From Massilia sp. 9096 (GTDB taxonomy: Bacteria > Pseudomonadota > Gammaproteobacteria > Burkholderiales > Burkholderiaceae_D), in NCBI RefSeq assembly GCF_000745265.1, contig NZ_JQNN01000001.1:2914001-2978000 (forward strand): a DNA stretch of 64,000 nt, read 5' to 3'. The notes below the pieces were generated by a model. That model was given only the letters and a program-made list of their open reading frames with translations. It made no database searches and was not told the DNA's origin. The position numbers and the translations under genes were made by a program. The stretch's first letter is position 1; every line of letters begins with the position of its first letter. Below are positions 56,064 through 64,000 of this stretch, piece by piece.

Positions 56064-57002
56064 ATGCGTTTCGCCCGCCTGCTGATCTGCAACCTGACCG
56101 CGGTCATCGTGAGCGCCGCCATCGGCGCCGCCAATGTGTCGGCCGAGCCGCTCGACGCGTCGCTGGCCAAGCCGCTCTACCAGATGCAGCCGCTCGAAGC
56201 CGGACGCTACATCGCCTGGCAGCACGACGCCGAGCCCGACCTGCGCAAGCGCATCGCCGCGATCGCGCGCAAGAACATCGGCCAACCCTACCGTCTGAAT
56301 CTGCTGGGTGAATTCCCGTATCAAATCCACGACGAGCTGCCGATGTTCAGCCTCGACCACAGCGACTGTACCGTGTTCGTCGAGCACACCTACGCGATGG
56401 CGCTGTCGCAATCGTGGGACGAATTCTTCTGGATGCTGCAGCGCATCCGCTACCGCGACGGCATCGTCGGCGTGGCCACACGCAACCATTACACGGAAGC
56501 TGACTGGAACGTCGCCAATCGCTGGCTGGTGACCGACGCCAGCTTTGATCTGGCCGGCCCGACCGGTCCCAGCTACACGATGACGGTCGACCGCGCGACG
56601 TTCCTGAAGACGCGCCACCACACCGACGCCGACATCCCGGTCGAAACCAGCCGCCAGGCCTATGTGCCGAAGGCGCAAGCCAGCGCCGCGATCAACCAGA
56701 TGCGCGAGGGCGACAGCGTCAACGTGGTCTCGCTCCTGAGCGACGGCAAGACCATGGTCACGCACGTCGGCCTGGTGGTGCTCGGTGCGAACGGCGAACG
56801 CCACTTCCTGCATTCGTCGGAGCCGGCAGTGCGCGAAGAGCCCCTGGATTCCTTCATCGCCCGCACCGAGGCGCGCGAGGAACGCAACCGCCAGGCCGGC
56901 AAGAAAGGCTCGACGCTGCTGGGCTTCAAGTTCCTGCGCCTGAACGACGACATCGTGGTGCCGCCGATGGCGCCGCAGCCGAGGCCGGGGCACGCGTCGT
57001 GA
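56064..57002 (+). CDS. DUF1460 exported amidase-like protein
   Basis: A 312-residue protein with a signal peptide ending VSA|EPLD. The DUF1460 core includes the Cys nucleophile in LDHSDCTVFVEHTYAMAL, RIRYRDGIVGVATRNHYTEA, and THVGLVVLG with the later FLHSSEP. The fold is NlpC/P60-like. Family members are linked to N-acetylmuramoyl-L-alanine amidase or related peptidoglycan cleavage. It is secreted to the periplasm and stands alone. Confidence 0.88.
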   Translation: MRFARLLICNLTAVIVSAAIGAANVSAEPLDASLAKPLYQMQPLEAGRYIAWQHDAEPDLRKRIAAIARKNIGQPYRLNLLGEFPYQIHDELPMFSLDHSDCTVFVEHTYAMALSQSWDEFFWMLQRIRYRDGIVGVATRNHYTEADWNVANRWLVTDASFDLAGPTGPSYTMTVDRATFLKTRHHTDADIPVETSRQAYVPKAQASAAINQMREGDSVNVVSLLSDGKTMVTHVGLVVLGANGERHFLHSSEPAVREEPLDSFIARTEAREERNRQAGKKGSTLLGFKFLRLNDDIVVPPMAPQPRPGHAS

Positions 57003-57120
57003 AGGGCTAGCCGGACAGGGGCGCGTACGCCTGCCATCGGGCCAGTGCGCTCCCCCGGGTTGCCCCCTACAATGGCGCGTATAGCCGGGCGAGCGCGCCG
57101 GCGCCGACAAAAGGACCGCC

Positions 57121-58526
57121 ATGCCTGAACCCACCGAACGATTCGACGCCATCATCATCGGCGTGGGCCAGGCCGCTTCCGCACTGGCCAATCGCCTGTC
57201 GACGGCCGGCATGACGGTTGCCATCATCGAGCGCAAGCTGGTCGGCGGCACCTGCGTGAACGTCGGCTGCACGCCCACCAAGGCGATGGTGGCGAGCGCC
57301 CGCGTCGCCCGCCTGGCCGCGCGCGCCGGCGAATACGGCGTGACCATCCCGGGTGCGCCCGCAGTCGACATGGCGGCCGTGAACGACCGGACCGGCGCCA
57401 TCGTCGCCAAGAGCCGGAGCGGACTCGAACAGTGGATCGAGGGTTTGGCCGGCTGCAGGCTGATTCGCGGCCATGCCCGCTTCGAGAGCGTGCGCACGGT
57501 ACGGGTGGGCGCCAGGATGCTCGAGGCCGACAAGATCTTCATCAACGTCGGCGCGCGCGCGTCCGCGTCGAACATCGCGGGACTCGAGGAGGTCGATTGG
57601 CTCAGCAGCAGCGGCATGGTGACGCTGCGCGAACTGCCGCGCCACCTGGTCGTCATCGGCGGCAGCTACATCGGCCTGGAATTCGCGCAGATGTTCCGCC
57701 GTTTCGGCGCCCAGGTGACGGTGGTGGAACGGGGTCCGCGCCTGATGCCGCGCGAAGACCGGGAAGTCTCGGACGAGATCCGCGCCATCCTGGAAGCCGA
57801 AGGCGTCGTGTTCAAGGTGGACGCCGAATGCATCGAGGTGCGTGCGCATCCGGACGGCGTTGCGGTGCTCACGCACGGCGGCAAGGAGCAGACCGTCGGC
57901 AGCCACGTGCTGGTGGCGGCCGGGCGCGTGCCGAACACGGACGACCTGGGCCTACATGAAGCTGGCGTGCGTACCGATGCGCACGGCTACATCGAGGTCG
58001 ATGGGCGCCTGGCGACCAACGTGCCGGGCATCTGGGCGCTGGGCGACTGCAACGGGCGCGGCGCTTTTACCCACACGGCGTACAACGACTACGAGATCGT
58101 CGCCGCCAACCTGCTGGACGGCGAGCCGCGCTCGGTGGATGAGCGCATCCCCGTGTATGCGCTGTACATCGATCCGCCGCTGGGACGGGTCGGCTTGAGC
58201 GAGGAACAGGCGCTGGCGCAGGGCCGCGCCGTGCGCGTCGGCAAGCGGGCGATGACGCGGGTCGGACGCGCCGTCGAGAAAGGCGAAGCGCAGGGCTCGA
58301 TGCGCATCGTCGCCGATGCCCACACGGACGAGATCCTCGGCGCCGCCATCCTCGGCCCGGGCGGCGACGAGGCCGTGCACATGGTGCTGGCCGCGATGGC
58401 TGGCGGGATGAGCTGCAAGCAGCTGACCAGGTGATGGCGATTCACCCGACCGTATCCGAGCTGATTCCGACGATTGCGGGGGAGTTGGGCGAGCAGCATG
58501 CGCAGGTGGGGAAGCGGCAAAGCTAG
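57121..58526 (+). pseudogene. Pyridine nucleotide-disulfide oxidoreductase, C-terminal frameshift
   Basis: The main frame (57121-58434) encodes 437 residues of a glutathione/mercuric-reductase-like flavoprotein: IIIGVGQAASALAN, the redox-active disulfide in GGTCVNVGCTPTKAMV, GGSYIGLEFAQMF (NADPH domain), GIWALGDCNGRGAF and the dimer domain to GGMSCKQLTR. It then meets TGA. One frame over, the conserved end follows at once: MAIHPTVSELIPTIAGELG, with stop at 58526. The HPT...E pair is the catalytic base of the partner subunit, so the short product should be impaired. A single-base consensus error is possible. Confidence 0.8.
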
Positions 58527-60052
58527 CCGAACAGGCCATGCAAGAACCACCGCGGCTCCGCATCGTCGGCGCCGATGCGCTCGCGGTACACCCAATACAG
58601 CGTGTGATCCCTGCCCTCGGCGATGAAGTAATCGCGTGTTTCCGGACCGTTCCACCAGCCGGCCTCGATGCGCTCGGGGTTGGAAGCCATGCGCAGCGGC
58701 GAGCCGTAGAACGGCCGGTGCTCGCGCATCAGCAGGGCGATCGGCTTGGCCAGCAGCCAGGTCGGGCGCGGCAGCGTCATACCGTCGGGCGGGAGCTGGG
58801 CGTTGCCGGCCTTGTCGCGGATGCGGGTTTGCGATTGCGACTGCACCGGCACCCACACATTGGCCTGCTCGGGCCGATAATCGGCGCTGGGCACGGCCTG
58901 CAGCACGTTGTCGGGGCCGAGGCGCGCGATCAGCAGCTCCAGCATGCGCACCCGGTCTTCCTCGCTGCCGCCCGGCTCGGGAAACAGCGAATCGCTCACG
59001 GGCGCCATCGGCTGCACCTGCTGCGCTTCCAGCGCCAGGCCGATCACCGGCGCGTCCAGCGCCAGCTTGGCCAGGCGTTCCTTGAGCAGGCGCACCAGGT
59101 GCTCGTCGCGCCAGGCCGGCTCGGCCAGCGCGACTTCGACGCAAGTGGGCGGACGCGCGATGCGGCCGCGCTCGTGCTCGAGCTTGAGCACGATGCGCTC
59201 GACCGCCAGCTGGCGCGCGACCAGCCAGCCGACCAGCTGCAGCAGCAGGCGCCGGCCGCCCTCGAGCAGCAGCTCGGCGTCGTCGATGCGGTCGAACAGT
59301 TCCAGGCGCGCATGGAAGGCTTCCGGCGCCTCGATCCATTCGTGCAGCTCGGGCGCCAGGCCATAGGCGGCGTCGAGCAGGTCGAGCAGCGCGCGGCCGC
59401 AGCGCCGCTGCAGGCCGGGCCGCGGCAGGCGCTGCAGCTCGCCCAGCGTGCGGCAGCCCAGGCCCTCGAACCAGTCGGCGAACGGGCGCGCCGGCGGCGC
59501 CAGCGTGACCGGCAGCCGGTCGAGGCGGCGCGCCAGCGAAGTCATACGCAGCGGCCGGCCCGCGATCGCGCGCGCGTTCGCGCCCGCACGAGCGTGTCCG
59601 CCCGCCCCCGCGCGCGCGAGCAGCCAGGCGCCGCGCGCGGTGGGCGAGCAGGACAGCGTGGCGGAAAAACCGAGCGCCGCCACGACCGCCAGGATGCGCC
59701 GGCACAGCGCGCGCACGCCGCCGAACAGGCGCAGGCTGGCGCCGACGTCGAGCAGCAATGTCGCTTCCTCCGCTTCGGCCACCTGCGGCGTGAATTGCAG
59801 CAGCGCCAGCGCCACCGCGAACAGCGCCTCGGCCTCGCGCTCGGGCGCGCGCTCGTGCAGCTGCGCCTCGGGCATCAGCATCAGCACGCCGCCGCGGCGC
59901 ATGCCGATCTGGACGCCGGCCGCGCGCGCGCACGGAGACGCGGCCAGCACCCGTTCATGCTCGAGCACGACGCCGCCGGCGTCAGTGCACCAGCTGGGGC
60001 TGAAGACCTCGAGCGACAACCGGGGCAGGTGCAGGCCGATCCACAGACGCAT
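58523..60052 (-). CDS. imuB: ImuB, Y-family polymerase-like mutasome subunit
   Basis: A 509-residue protein. It begins MRLWIGLHLPRLSLEVF, the usual ImuB N-terminus; the longer frame to 60097 is rejected. The Y-family palm/fingers region is present but acidic catalytic residues are not conserved, as is normal for ImuB, which scaffolds DnaE2 and the beta clamp. The sequence AGRPLRMTSLARRLDRLPV, the HhH-like ELQRLPRPGLQRRCG, and the C-terminal YWVYRERIG are typical. It overlaps the end of imuA by 71 bases. dnaE2 is not adjacent. Confidence 0.92.
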   Translation of the reverse strand: MRLWIGLHLPRLSLEVFSPSWCTDAGGVVLEHERVLAASPCARAAGVQIGMRRGGVLMLMPEAQLHERAPEREAEALFAVALALLQFTPQVAEAEEATLLLDVGASLRLFGGVRALCRRILAVVAALGFSATLSCSPTARGAWLLARAGAGGHARAGANARAIAGRPLRMTSLARRLDRLPVTLAPPARPFADWFEGLGCRTLGELQRLPRPGLQRRCGRALLDLLDAAYGLAPELHEWIEAPEAFHARLELFDRIDDAELLLEGGRRLLLQLVGWLVARQLAVERIVLKLEHERGRIARPPTCVEVALAEPAWRDEHLVRLLKERLAKLALDAPVIGLALEAQQVQPMAPVSDSLFPEPGGSEEDRVRMLELLIARLGPDNVLQAVPSADYRPEQANVWVPVQSQSQTRIRDKAGNAQLPPDGMTLPRPTWLLAKPIALLMREHRPFYGSPLRMASNPERIEAGWWNGPETRDYFIAEGRDHTLYWVYRERIGADDAEPRWFLHGLFG

Positions 60053-60689
60053 GGCGATAGGACAGGTAGGAAGACAATGGGAGGAACAGCGGCGCATCGC
60101 GCTGCGGTCCCCGGCGTTTGACGAAATCGATCTCGATGCCGCCGGCCTGCGGCCGCAGCGCCAAGCGCAGCGGCGCCGGCGAGGCGTCCTGGCCGGCCGC
60201 CAGCGGACGCAGCATGAAGAACAGGGTCTCGCCGTACTGGGCCGCCAGGTGCAGGCGGCGCAGGGCGTCGCTGCGAATCTGGTTTTGCCAGCACAGCAAG
60301 GCGCCGCAACTGCCGCTGCGCAAGACCTGCTCGGCGGCCCACAGCACGTCGGCCGTGCGGTTGGCGCGCAGCCAGAGCAGCTGCGACGGCGCTACCCCAA
60401 GCGCGGCCAGCGCCAGCGCCTGCGGCGGATGCGGCGGCTGCAGCAGCACGATGCGGCGCTTGGCGACCGCGGCCAGGGCCGGGCGCAGCAGGCGCATCTC
60501 GCCGATGCCGGGCTGCTGCAGCAGCAGATCGACCAGCGCGCCGGTCGGCCAGCCGCCGCCCGGCAGCTGGGCCGAGAGCGCGGGGTGGCCGGTATCGACG
60601 CAGCGCATGCCGGCGCGCGCCAGTTGCGAGGCGCGCCAGAGCGACGGGTGCAAGGACTCCGGCGCAGATGTAGACTCTGAGCAATTCAT
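59982..60689 (-). CDS. imuA: ImuA, RecA-like mutasome subunit
   Basis: A 235-residue protein of the SulA/RecA-like ImuA family that works with ImuB and DnaE2 in SOS mutagenesis. It shows HPALSAQLPGGGWPTGALVDLL (RecA-like start), ALVDLLLQQPGIGEMRLL, VLLQPPHPPQALALAALG and later LRRLHLAAQYGETLFFMLRP. A perfect LexA box lies 18 bases before its start codon. It is the first gene of the imuA-imuB pair. Confidence 0.9.
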   Translation of the reverse strand: MNCSESTSAPESLHPSLWRASQLARAGMRCVDTGHPALSAQLPGGGWPTGALVDLLLQQPGIGEMRLLRPALAAVAKRRIVLLQPPHPPQALALAALGVAPSQLLWLRANRTADVLWAAEQVLRSGSCGALLCWQNQIRSDALRRLHLAAQYGETLFFMLRPLAAGQDASPAPLRLALRPQAGGIEIDFVKRRGPQRDAPLFLPLSSYLSYRHASVDRPAPAPVVARGLQPQLVH

Positions 60690-60707
60690 AGATGATGCAA
60701 AGCAATA

Positions 60708-60723
60708 CTGTATGTTTATACAG
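60708..60723. promoter_or_regulatory. LexA (SOS) box of imuAB
   Basis: CTGTATGTTTATACAG, a perfect CTGT-N8-ACAG palindrome, extended by TA on each side. It lies just upstream of imuA and matches the box of dnaE2 in form. Confidence 0.92.
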
Positions 60724-60751
60724 TACTCGCATCATCATGTTTTGGCAAGGT

Positions 60752-61018
60752 TTATCTTTTGGAATGCTGGGCTGAGCAGACCGGTTTTGTGCTCACGCAA
60801 GGTACTTGCCTGCGCAAGGACGCTTGCCGTGCGCGCCTTTGCACCCGGCGACCGGCGCGATCGCTACGCACGGAAGTGAATGCCGGCAGCGTATTTTCCG
60901 GCTTGTCCGGACTGGCGATGTCGTTCGGCTTCGCTCCAGCGCGCAGCCAGACGAGCTTTGCCACGATACTGACCAGGATCGCCAGCGTTCCAAACATCGC
61001 CAATAAAGCGTTAAGCAT
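60752..61018 (-). CDS. Possible small membrane protein
   Basis: An 88-residue frame. The first 28 residues form a transmembrane helix (MLNALLAMFGTLAILVSIVA) and a GAGGGTGG precedes the ATG at good spacing. The rest is Arg-rich and low in features and may be chance. It is upstream of imuA in the same direction, in a 580-base gap that otherwise looks non-coding. Weak call. Confidence 0.35.
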   Translation of the reverse strand: MLNALLAMFGTLAILVSIVAKLVWLRAGAKPNDIASPDKPENTLPAFTSVRSDRAGRRVQRRARQASLRRQVPCVSTKPVCSAQHSKR

Positions 61019-61272
61019 TCCACCCTCACATGACGTTGACTGAAATTGCGCAAATGCATGAGCTTTTCACGAAAAACGCCGGCGCGACGGGTGTTGAGAC
61101 AAACAATGACCGCGCGGATCATGCTGGCGGCATGCGCGGTGCAGGGGCCATATGCACGAGCACGGCTACGCAGGCTGCCAATCAATGAAATAATAGCGAT
61201 ATTTACATTGTTGTTTCCTATCATGACTCACATCCGCAACCGCCACGACAAACCAAACGGAGCCGCCGCCGC
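61019..61272. other. Non-coding gap upstream of the antiporter gene
   Basis: About 250 bases with the promoter of the antiporter gene. No gene, RNA or terminator is recognised. Confidence 0.45.
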
Positions 61273-62553
61273 ATGACCACGACCATGCAGACCATCGGCC
61301 TGGTCCTGTTCGCGCTCGCCCTGGTGCACACCTTCGCCACCCACCTGTTCGAGGTGCTGGCGCACCGCCATCCGCGCCACGCCGGGCTGTTCCACCTGCT
61401 GGGCGAGGTCGAAGTCGTGTTCGGCTTCTGGGCCTGCGTGCTGATCGCGGCGATGGCGCTGGTCGACAGCGGCGGCGCGGCGATCGACTACGCCGAGTCG
61501 CGCCAGTACGGCGAGCCGCTGTTCGTGTTCGTGGTGATGGTGGTGGCGGCCTCGCGTCCGGTGCTCGAGGCCGTGCGCGCGCTGCTGCATATGCTCGCGC
61601 GCGTCTGCGTGCGCGTGGCCGGGGTGCGCATCGAGATGGCGCTGACCTGGCTCGGCCTGGCGCTGGTGCCCCTCGCCGGCTCGCTCATCACCGAGCCGGC
61701 CGCGATGACGCTGGCGGCGCTGTCGCTGGCGCCGCTGGTGTTCCGCCAGGGGATGCCGGAATGGCTGAAGTACGCGGCGCTGGGCGTGCTGTTCGTGAAC
61801 GTCTCGATCGGCGGCACGCTCACCGCCTACGCCGCGCCGCCGGTGCTGATGGTGGCCGATGCCTGGGGCTGGGACAGCGGTTTCATGCTGGGTCGCTTCG
61901 GCTGGCGCGCGCTGATCGCGGTGCTGGTCAACGCCAGCGTGGCGACGCTGCTGCTGCGCCGGCATCTGCAGTCGCCCGCCACCTCGGCGGATGCGGGCGC
62001 CGAGGCCGCCGATACGCGACGCCCGGTGCCGCTGCTGGTGACGCTGATCCACCTGGCCTTCCTCGCCGCGGTGGTGCTGCTGGCGCATCACCCGGTGCTG
62101 TTCCTCGGCCTGTTCATGCTGTTCCTGGGTTTTACGCAGGCCTACCAGCGTTACCAGGACCCGTTGATCCTGAAGGAAGGCCTGCTGGTCGGCTTTTTCC
62201 TGGCCGGGCTGGTGGTGCTGGGCGGAATGCAGCAATGGTGGCTGCAGCCGGTCGTCTCCAGCCTGGAGCCGACCGCGCTGTTCTTCGGCGCGCTCGGCCT
62301 GACCGCGATCACCGACAACGCCGCCCTCACCTACCTCGGCTCGCTGATCGCCGGCCTGGGCGAGCATCAGCAGTACATGCTGGTGGCCGGTGCGGTCGCT
62401 GGCGGCGGGCTGACCGTGATCGCCAACGCGCCCAATCCGGCCGGCGCGGCGCTGCTGCGCCAGGGCTTCGCCGACGAATCGATCGGCACGCTCGGGCTGC
62501 TGCTGGGGGCGCTCGCCCCCACCTGCGTGGCGGCGCTGCTGTTCCTGCTATGA
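61273..62553 (+). CDS. Putative Na+/H+ antiporter
   Basis: A 426-residue membrane protein with about 10-11 hydrophobic segments. The pattern (HTFATHLFEVLAHRHPRHAG, GEVEVVFGFWACVL, and a C-terminal TAITDNAALTYLGSLIAGL, ANAPNPAGAALL) matches the putative Na+/H+ antiporter family PF07399. The TDNAALT motif with its acidic residue is the likely ion site. It would exchange sodium for protons; direct evidence for this family is limited. The start ATG is near a CCGCCGC with no strong Shine-Dalgarno. Confidence 0.85.
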   Translation: MTTTMQTIGLVLFALALVHTFATHLFEVLAHRHPRHAGLFHLLGEVEVVFGFWACVLIAAMALVDSGGAAIDYAESRQYGEPLFVFVVMVVAASRPVLEAVRALLHMLARVCVRVAGVRIEMALTWLGLALVPLAGSLITEPAAMTLAALSLAPLVFRQGMPEWLKYAALGVLFVNVSIGGTLTAYAAPPVLMVADAWGWDSGFMLGRFGWRALIAVLVNASVATLLLRRHLQSPATSADAGAEAADTRRPVPLLVTLIHLAFLAAVVLLAHHPVLFLGLFMLFLGFTQAYQRYQDPLILKEGLLVGFFLAGLVVLGGMQQWWLQPVVSSLEPTALFFGALGLTAITDNAALTYLGSLIAGLGEHQQYMLVAGAVAGGGLTVIANAPNPAGAALLRQGFADESIGTLGLLLGALAPTCVAALLFLL

Positions 62554-62591
62554 CCTTCCTGCGCTGAGCGGCGCCGCCGACAGCGGCCGGA

Positions 62592-62978
62592 TCAGCTGCC
62601 GCTGCCGCCGTTGCCGCCGCCGCCGCCGCCATGCTGGCGCTGGCCCATGTGCGCCTGGGCATAGGCGTTCATCTGCTCGAGCGTGATGGCGCCGGCGTGC
62701 CCGGTGTCGATCTCGTCGAAGTGGCGTGCGACCATCGGCATGCCGGCTTTCGCTTCGTCCAGGCTGAGTTTGCCGTCATGGTTGGTGTCGGCGGCGTTGA
62801 AGCGCTCGGCCATGCGCTGTGCGCGCTGTTCCGGCGTCATGCGCTGTCCCTGCCATTGGTGCTGGCCCTGCGCCGGGTCCTGCGCCTGCCGGGCGAAGGC
62901 CGGGACGGTGACGGCGAAGGCGGCCAGGGAAACAGCGACAGCAGCAGCACGATAAGCAGCACGATAAGCGGTGTTCAT
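62592..62978 (-). CDS. Secreted EF-hand protein
   Basis: A 128-residue exported protein (signal peptide ending PAFA|RQAQ). One complete EF-hand loop is DTNHDGKLSLDE, which can bind calcium. The following DTGHAGAITLEQM is a degenerate second loop. The C-terminus is Gly-rich (GGGGGGNGGSGS). GGAG precedes the ATG. Small calcium-binding periplasmic proteins of this type are common in Massilia-like genomes; the role is unknown. Confidence 0.85.
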   Translation of the reverse strand: MNTAYRAAYRAAAVAVSLAAFAVTVPAFARQAQDPAQGQHQWQGQRMTPEQRAQRMAERFNAADTNHDGKLSLDEAKAGMPMVARHFDEIDTGHAGAITLEQMNAYAQAHMGQRQHGGGGGGNGGSGS

Positions 62979-63222
62979 GAAGACTCCAGATGGGTTGAGA
63001 AACCCCATTGTGTGCGCCTCATGTATCGGAAAAATGTCCGGAGCCCGGCGTTTGATTACAAATTGTGTCCATACGTGCGGCAGGCCAGTTGCTCTTGTTG
63101 TAACGTGTGGTGGGGCTCGAATTACCTGCTGCGCTTTGCATTTCGGGACTGCGATGCTCGCGACGGTACGTCGATGCCCCTTTGATGTCTCTGTTGTTGG
63201 AAGCAAATCGAATGAGGAAGAC

Positions 63223-63690
63223 ATGGACGAAGATCTGCTGGTGAGCAAAATGGGCACCATCGAACGCTGCTGCAAGCGCGCGCGCGACGAGTACGAAAAG
63301 GACCCGACCACCTTCGTCGGCGACATCACGCGCCAGGACGCCGCCACGCTCAACGTGATCCGCGCCTGGGAGGCGGCGGTCGAGATGGGCGACTACCTGC
63401 TCGGCGAGGCGGACCTCGGCCCGGCGTACGACGAGCGCGAAGTCATCACGCTGCTGGCGGATCACGGCTGGATCGACGCCGCACTGGGCGAAGACCTCAA
63501 GCGCACCGGCGAATTCTGCCGCTCGGAATGGGATTACCAGGCCGCCCCGCTGCCGGCCCTGGTGACGATCATCAAGCGCGGCCTCGACGATTTCGACGCC
63601 TACGCACGCGCGCTGCTGGCCCGCGCCGCCCAGCAGAACAGCGCAGCCAACGATGCCGATGGCGCGCCGGCCGGCGATCCGGCCATCTGA
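63223..63690 (+). CDS. HepT-like (DUF86) protein, degenerate
   Basis: A 155-residue protein that follows the HepT pattern: MGTIERCCKRARDEYEKD, ITRQDAATLNVIRAWEAAVEMGDYLL, then VTIIKRGLDDFDAYARALL. HepT is the toxin/effector partner of MntA nucleotidyltransferases. The key RxxxxHxY motif, which normally reads like RNIAVHDY, is replaced by CRSEWDY, so it has lost the His. No mntA gene is adjacent. GAGGAAG precedes the ATG. It may be a relic or a repurposed protein. The Ala/Asp-rich tail is extra. Confidence 0.65.
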   Translation: MDEDLLVSKMGTIERCCKRARDEYEKDPTTFVGDITRQDAATLNVIRAWEAAVEMGDYLLGEADLGPAYDEREVITLLADHGWIDAALGEDLKRTGEFCRSEWDYQAAPLPALVTIIKRGLDDFDAYARALLARAAQQNSAANDADGAPAGDPAI

Positions 63691-63820
63691 CCGGCCAACC
63701 GGCCCGCCATCCGGACAGCCACCCGAGCGCCAGAGGGCGTGTTGCCGGGTCAACGGTGCGCATAACCGATTGTGATCGAACTGGTATCATGCGCGTTTTT
63801 ACAGCAGCATTCACAAGAAC

Positions 63821-64000
63821 ATGAGCCAACCGACCCAACTGCCTTCCTTCTTGAGCAGGCTGTCCCTCGCCTTCGGCGCCTTCTTCAAGACCCTGGGCGA
63901 CGCCCAGTACGCCGCGCGCATCCGCGACGACCAGGTCGGCCCGATCGCCGCCCCGGCCCCGGCGCCTGCTCCCGCTCCTGCAGCGGCGCCGGCCCCGCGC
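63821..64000 (+). CDS. DUF2760 protein, partial at window edge
   Basis: The first 60 codons of a gene that runs past the window end. It reads MSQPTQLPSFLSRLSLAFGA then FFKTLGDAQYAARI, the usual DUF2760 N-terminus, followed by a Pro-Ala linker. DUF2760 genes are often next to Hsp70-family genes, which may follow beyond the edge. Function unknown. Confidence 0.7.
   Translation, partial: MSQPTQLPSFLSRLSLAFGAFFKTLGDAQYAARIRDDQVGPIAAPAPAPAPAPAAAPAPR

Noticed and set aside
60793..61224. 143-codon minus-strand frame
   Set aside because: No domain pattern, no good start site, and it overlaps the slightly better small membrane frame.

Overview
The window looks like chromosome from a high-GC betaproteobacterium of the Burkholderiales, most likely Oxalobacteraceae and close to Massilia. 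The evidence is the GC-rich coding bias, the gene order ftsB-eno-kdsA-pyrG, a PEP-CTERM protein, the DUF898/M48 pair, an ImuA/ImuB/DnaE2 mutasome and a Cyo oxidase. The genus is inference. I saw no rRNA, tRNA, CRISPR array, transposase or integrase.

Layout. 0.1-9.4 kb: secreted and small accessory proteins (PAAR spike tip, PEP-CTERM protein, KfrA-like DNA-binding protein, ABM lipoprotein) and an envelope/stress group (OmpA, DUF2382, Gln-rich protein). 9.4-14.1 kb: the core minus-strand group pyrG-kdsA-eno, then ftsB and an orphan HI1420-type antitoxin homologue. 14.3-19.1 kb: DUF898 with an M48 peptidase, a PRC-barrel protein and an M20 amidohydrolase. 19.4-21.9 kb: a broken chemotaxis receptor, a 5'-truncated NYN-LOTUS gene and mazEF. 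21.9-34.1 kb: dnaE2 (imuC) with an SOS box, PhzF, MgtC, small membrane proteins, a single-domain response regulator, a YdjM-type protein, an M16 peptidase, a DJ-1-like protein and an AI-2E-family transporter. 34.1-36.9 kb: an islet of visibly lower GC with small secreted proteins and a repeated intergenic element. 36.9-46.5 kb: a broken FAD monooxygenase, a TonB-dependent receptor, GT2 and GT39 glycosyltransferases and the cyoABCD operon. 46.7-51.5 kb: a receiver remnant, an envelope-stress group (two-component pair plus Do protease) and hsp20 with a candidate sigma-32 promoter and RNA thermometer. 51.6-58.5 kb: M61 peptidase, CAT-fold protein, alpha/beta hydrolase, DUF1460 and a frameshifted flavin oxidoreductase. 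58.5-64 kb: imuA-imuB with a second SOS box, a putative Na+/H+ antiporter, an EF-hand protein, a HepT-like remnant and the start of a DUF2760 gene.

Two themes stand out. First, the SOS mutasome is split: dnaE2 is about 33 kb from imuAB, yet each half keeps a perfect palindromic LexA site. Second, at least seven genes are truncated, internally deleted or frameshifted without any visible mobile element. This suggests either active small-deletion decay or assembly/consensus errors, and read-level checking would separate the two. I did not find a clearly new multi-gene system. The most promising leads are the repeated element in the low-GC islet, the hsp20 leader, the triple-frame stop repeat and the Cys-to-Ser DJ-1 protein with a membrane tail.
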